A stretch of 64,000 nucleotides of DNA from Chinchilla lanigera (lineage: Eukaryota; Chordata; Mammalia; Rodentia; Chinchillidae): NCBI RefSeq assembly GCF_000276665.1, contig NW_004955417.1, positions 12,693,507 through 12,757,506 of the forward strand. Reading direction: 5' to 3'. This document shows positions 61,866-64,000 of the stretch, piece after piece. Both the position numbers and the translations under genes were made by a program. The notes under the pieces were generated by a model, which searched no databases, had not been told where the DNA came from, and saw nothing but the letters and a program-made list of their open reading frames with translations. The first letter of the stretch is position 1. Every line of letters starts with the position of its first letter.

Positions 61866-62416
61866 AGAGTGTTCCAGAGAAACAGAACCAATAAGGTGTG
61901 TGTGTGTGTGCGTGCATGTGTGTGTGAGAGAGAGAGAGAGGTTGAGGGAGAGACAGGGAAAATGACCAACAATCAGAGAGACAGACAGAGGAGGAAGAGA
62001 CTACATCATTTTAATCAATTGCCTCACTTAATTATGGAGGTTGACAAGTCCCAAGATCTGCAGTGGCAAGCTGGAGATCCAGGAGAGCTGATATCCTCGT
62101 TCTAATCTGAGTGTGTCAGGCCAAGAACCAGTAGAAATACTCTCATGAGTTCCAACCTGAAAGCAGGAGAAGACTGGTGTCCCAGTTCAGTCAGTCAGGC
62201 AGGAGTTGCCCCTTCCTCGGCCTTTGTCTTCTACCCGTGCCTTCTGTTGACTGATGAGACCAACCCACATGGGGAAGGGCAAACTGCTTTACTCAGTCTA
62301 CTGATTCAAGTGGGAGTCAGTAGAACACCTTCACAAACATACCCAGCATAATGTTTGGAAGTTGCCTGGGTATCTTTGTGGCTCTGTCAAGTTGACACAT
62401 AAAATTAGCCATCATG
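61866..62416 (+). repeat. Old interspersed repeat, copy B (longer)
   Basis: Begins gttccagagaaacagaacca, passes through the TG/GA microsatellite at 61896-61941, then aattatggaggttgacaagt, gtgtcccagttcagtcagtc and tttactcagtctactgattc, and ends tcaagttgacacataaaatt. Same orientation and landmark order as copy A at 44308. Confidence 0.75.
61896..61941. repeat. (TG)n and (GA)n compound microsatellite
   Basis: Tg units with a cgtgca interruption, then about eight ga units. It lies inside old repeat copy B, replacing the AT/GA-rich part expected there. Confidence 0.95.
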
Positions 62417-63321
62417 GTGACTTAGAGAAATAGGGGTGTATTTCCCTTACTGAATAGTAAATCATGGTGCGTATCTGATCTACAATGCTGTGAGAGTCTC
62501 AGGCTCTTCCTGTCTGTCTGTCTATCTACACCCATGCCTTTGCCCTCATGCTTGTGGATGTCTGGCCACAAGACAGCTGTTGCTTCTTCAGGCTTCTATC
62601 CTTGTCCTAACCAGAGAAGAAACTGGAGGGGAAGAAAAGTAGAAGAGCTTTCATCTCTCAGCCTTTGCCTTTATATTTGGGAAAGAATGTTTCCTGGATA
62701 CCTTCACCTCCATCATTATACACCCAGCTTCTACTGCAAGGGAAGCTGGGAGATTGGGCAGCTAGCTCCTTGCCTTTTTGTGGAGGAAGGTGAAGGAGAA
62801 AGAAGTTGGGAATGGTGTTAGATAAGCCACACTGCAGTTACTTGTCACAGCCTCTGATCAAGAAGATTCTTCAAAACATTTTGTACAGTAAATTTTCATT
62901 AGCTATATATGTCACATTCTTCCAATATGTGCTGTTGTGTTAATGTATTATTTTTGAATCTTTTTAAAGCCACATTTTATTTTGGAAAAAAGTTAATTTC
63001 AAGTCTTCTTATATATTCATTTTTTCTCTTTTGTGCATTTTATGGCTTTTCTTATAGTAAATTAAATGTTGTGGAGTCCATATTCTATTTATTAATTACG
63101 TTTCTTTTTTATTTTCAAAAACAAAAAATGATACAGAATTTCAAAACAAGATAATAGAAAAGGAACAGTAGTTATTATATTGCATATTGTTATCTTCAAA
63201 GTAGTTGCTCAGATTACCAGATGTAGGCATGGAAAATTGATCAAACAATGTAAGCACTAACTCTTCTTTTTAATGAACTAATAGAAATTAGTAGCATAAC
63301 TATCTTAGCTATCATATATAT

Positions 63322-63322
63322 C

Positions 63323-63367
<45 letters not shown>
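63322..63367. repeat. (CTAT)n microsatellite
   Basis: About eleven uninterrupted ctat units, followed by a C/T-rich stretch to 63405. Same motif as 29466. Confidence 0.97.
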
Positions 63368-63452
63368 TTTCCCCCTCTTCCTTCTCTTTTCCTTTCCTCC
63401 ATCCCAGTTAATGACATATTTCAATGATTGGCCTTTGTACTGTTTTTGTCCA

Positions 63453-63592
63453 TTTGAGACAGGACCTTGATATGCAGTTCAGGCTCACCTTGAGCTCACT
63501 TTGTAACTCACGCTGGTCTCAAACTTGCAGTGATCTTCCTGCCTCAGCCTCCAGCGTGCTGGGATTAGAGGTGTGTGCCACCATGCCTGACT
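63453..63592 (-). mobile_element. B1 SINE (7SL-derived), antisense
   Basis: Reversed B1: tttgagacaggaccttgata, then ctgcctcagcctccagcgtg, ctgggattagaggtgtgtgc and caccatgcctgac. The region between the two gctc/ggctc blocks has the length expected when the 29-bp internal duplication is present. Confidence 0.92.
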
Positions 63593-64000
63593 TCTATTGG
63601 TTTTTGTATTTTAAAGTCCAGTAGGGCAGTGCTATTTTGTATAAACATTCTGTGTTGCTTACTCTTTAAATACATTTTATTATCAAATACATTTAGCATG
63701 TGTGTATTCATTGAACACAAAGATATAGTAGAAACTATAAATGTTTAAAATATGGTAAAACCTGTAAATTCTTTCTGTCCAAAGAAGAATTACACATAGC
63801 TTTGACTTTTTTCTTTTTCTATTAATCCATATTTGCAGTATATGCAGTTTAGCTTTGACTTTTGAGAAGCTCATATTCAGTATGTCCCGTTTAAACATAT
63901 CCTCACAATATCATGTGGTGAGGTCTATCGAGAGAGGTGTAGAGGGGCATGTGGTGGGGAACAGGGGAATAACTCTCCGGCTGTACTCAGACTGTTTGCA

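Larger units (their letters stand above)
23030..64000 (+). other. CPQ: Downstream intron of CPQ (5' part)
   Basis: Inferred. The next CPQ exon should begin with the rest of the Ser codon followed by PHTG and a segment like IPTACITVEDAEMM. I found nothing like it on the + strand up to the window end. The 41 kb instead holds L1, SINE, MIR and L2 repeats, microsatellites and repeat-poor stretches. Confidence 0.78.

Noticed and set aside
63322..63367. CRISPR-like direct repeats
   Set aside because: A simple tetranucleotide microsatellite with no spacers, in a mammalian genome.
23030..64000. The next CPQ exon (PHTG, IPTACITVEDAEMM region)
   Set aside because: Looked for on the + strand and not found; it is probably beyond the window. 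A small diverged exon could still be missed by eye.

Overview
The window is a stretch of mammalian, almost certainly rodent, nuclear DNA. It is AT-rich and dense in fossil and younger retroposons. Only one coding segment is recognisable. The rodent call rests on two SINE classes that occur together: tRNA-derived, ID-like elements (nine copies) and 7SL-derived B1 elements (two copies). No B2 elements are visible and B1 is sparse, so a non-muroid rodent (beaver-like, squirrel-like or hystricomorph) is more likely than a mouse or rat. That finer placement is inference.

The one coding feature is a 208-nt internal exon at 22822-23029 on the + strand. Its 68 complete codons match carboxypeptidase Q (CPQ, also called plasma glutamate carboxypeptidase, peptidase family M28). 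It has a clean AG acceptor and GT donor, and phases that fit the known protein. No other CPQ exon was found, so about 22.8 kb upstream and 41 kb downstream read as parts of two large CPQ introns. This agrees with the very long introns of CPQ in other mammals.

Layout. 1-10.6 kb: old L1 (L1ME-type) and MIR fossils with short AT-rich tandem repeats. 10.6-22.8 kb: a young ID-like SINE, an L1 3' end, L2, a MaLR-like LTR, a hAT fossil, MIRs and L2-like repeat. 22.8-23.0 kb: the CPQ exon. 23.4-28.6 kb: an L1-rich block with two head-to-head L1 ORF2 copies, a 100-base assembly gap, another young SINE and an L1 3' UTR polypyrimidine tract. 28.6-44 kb: L2, MIR, a MER5-like fossil split by a GAAA microsatellite, a long TG/CG tract, a repeat-poor CpG-retaining segment at 32.56-32.96 kb, and an old L1. 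44-64 kb: two co-oriented copies of one old repeat, three SINEs with target-site duplications, a retroposed U2 snRNA 5' fragment at 53.26 kb, and B1 elements at 60.4 and 63.5 kb.

No complete gene, CRISPR array, operon or undescribed multi-gene system is visible. The longer open reading frames elsewhere are chance frames or lie in repeats. The observations most worth checking are the CPQ exon's divergent surface loop, the young SINE subfamily and its one-sided orientation, the U2 fragment with apparent target-site duplication, the head-to-head L1 pair, and the CpG-retaining segment at 32.6 kb. Repeat families are named from memory of consensus sequences and their boundaries are approximate.
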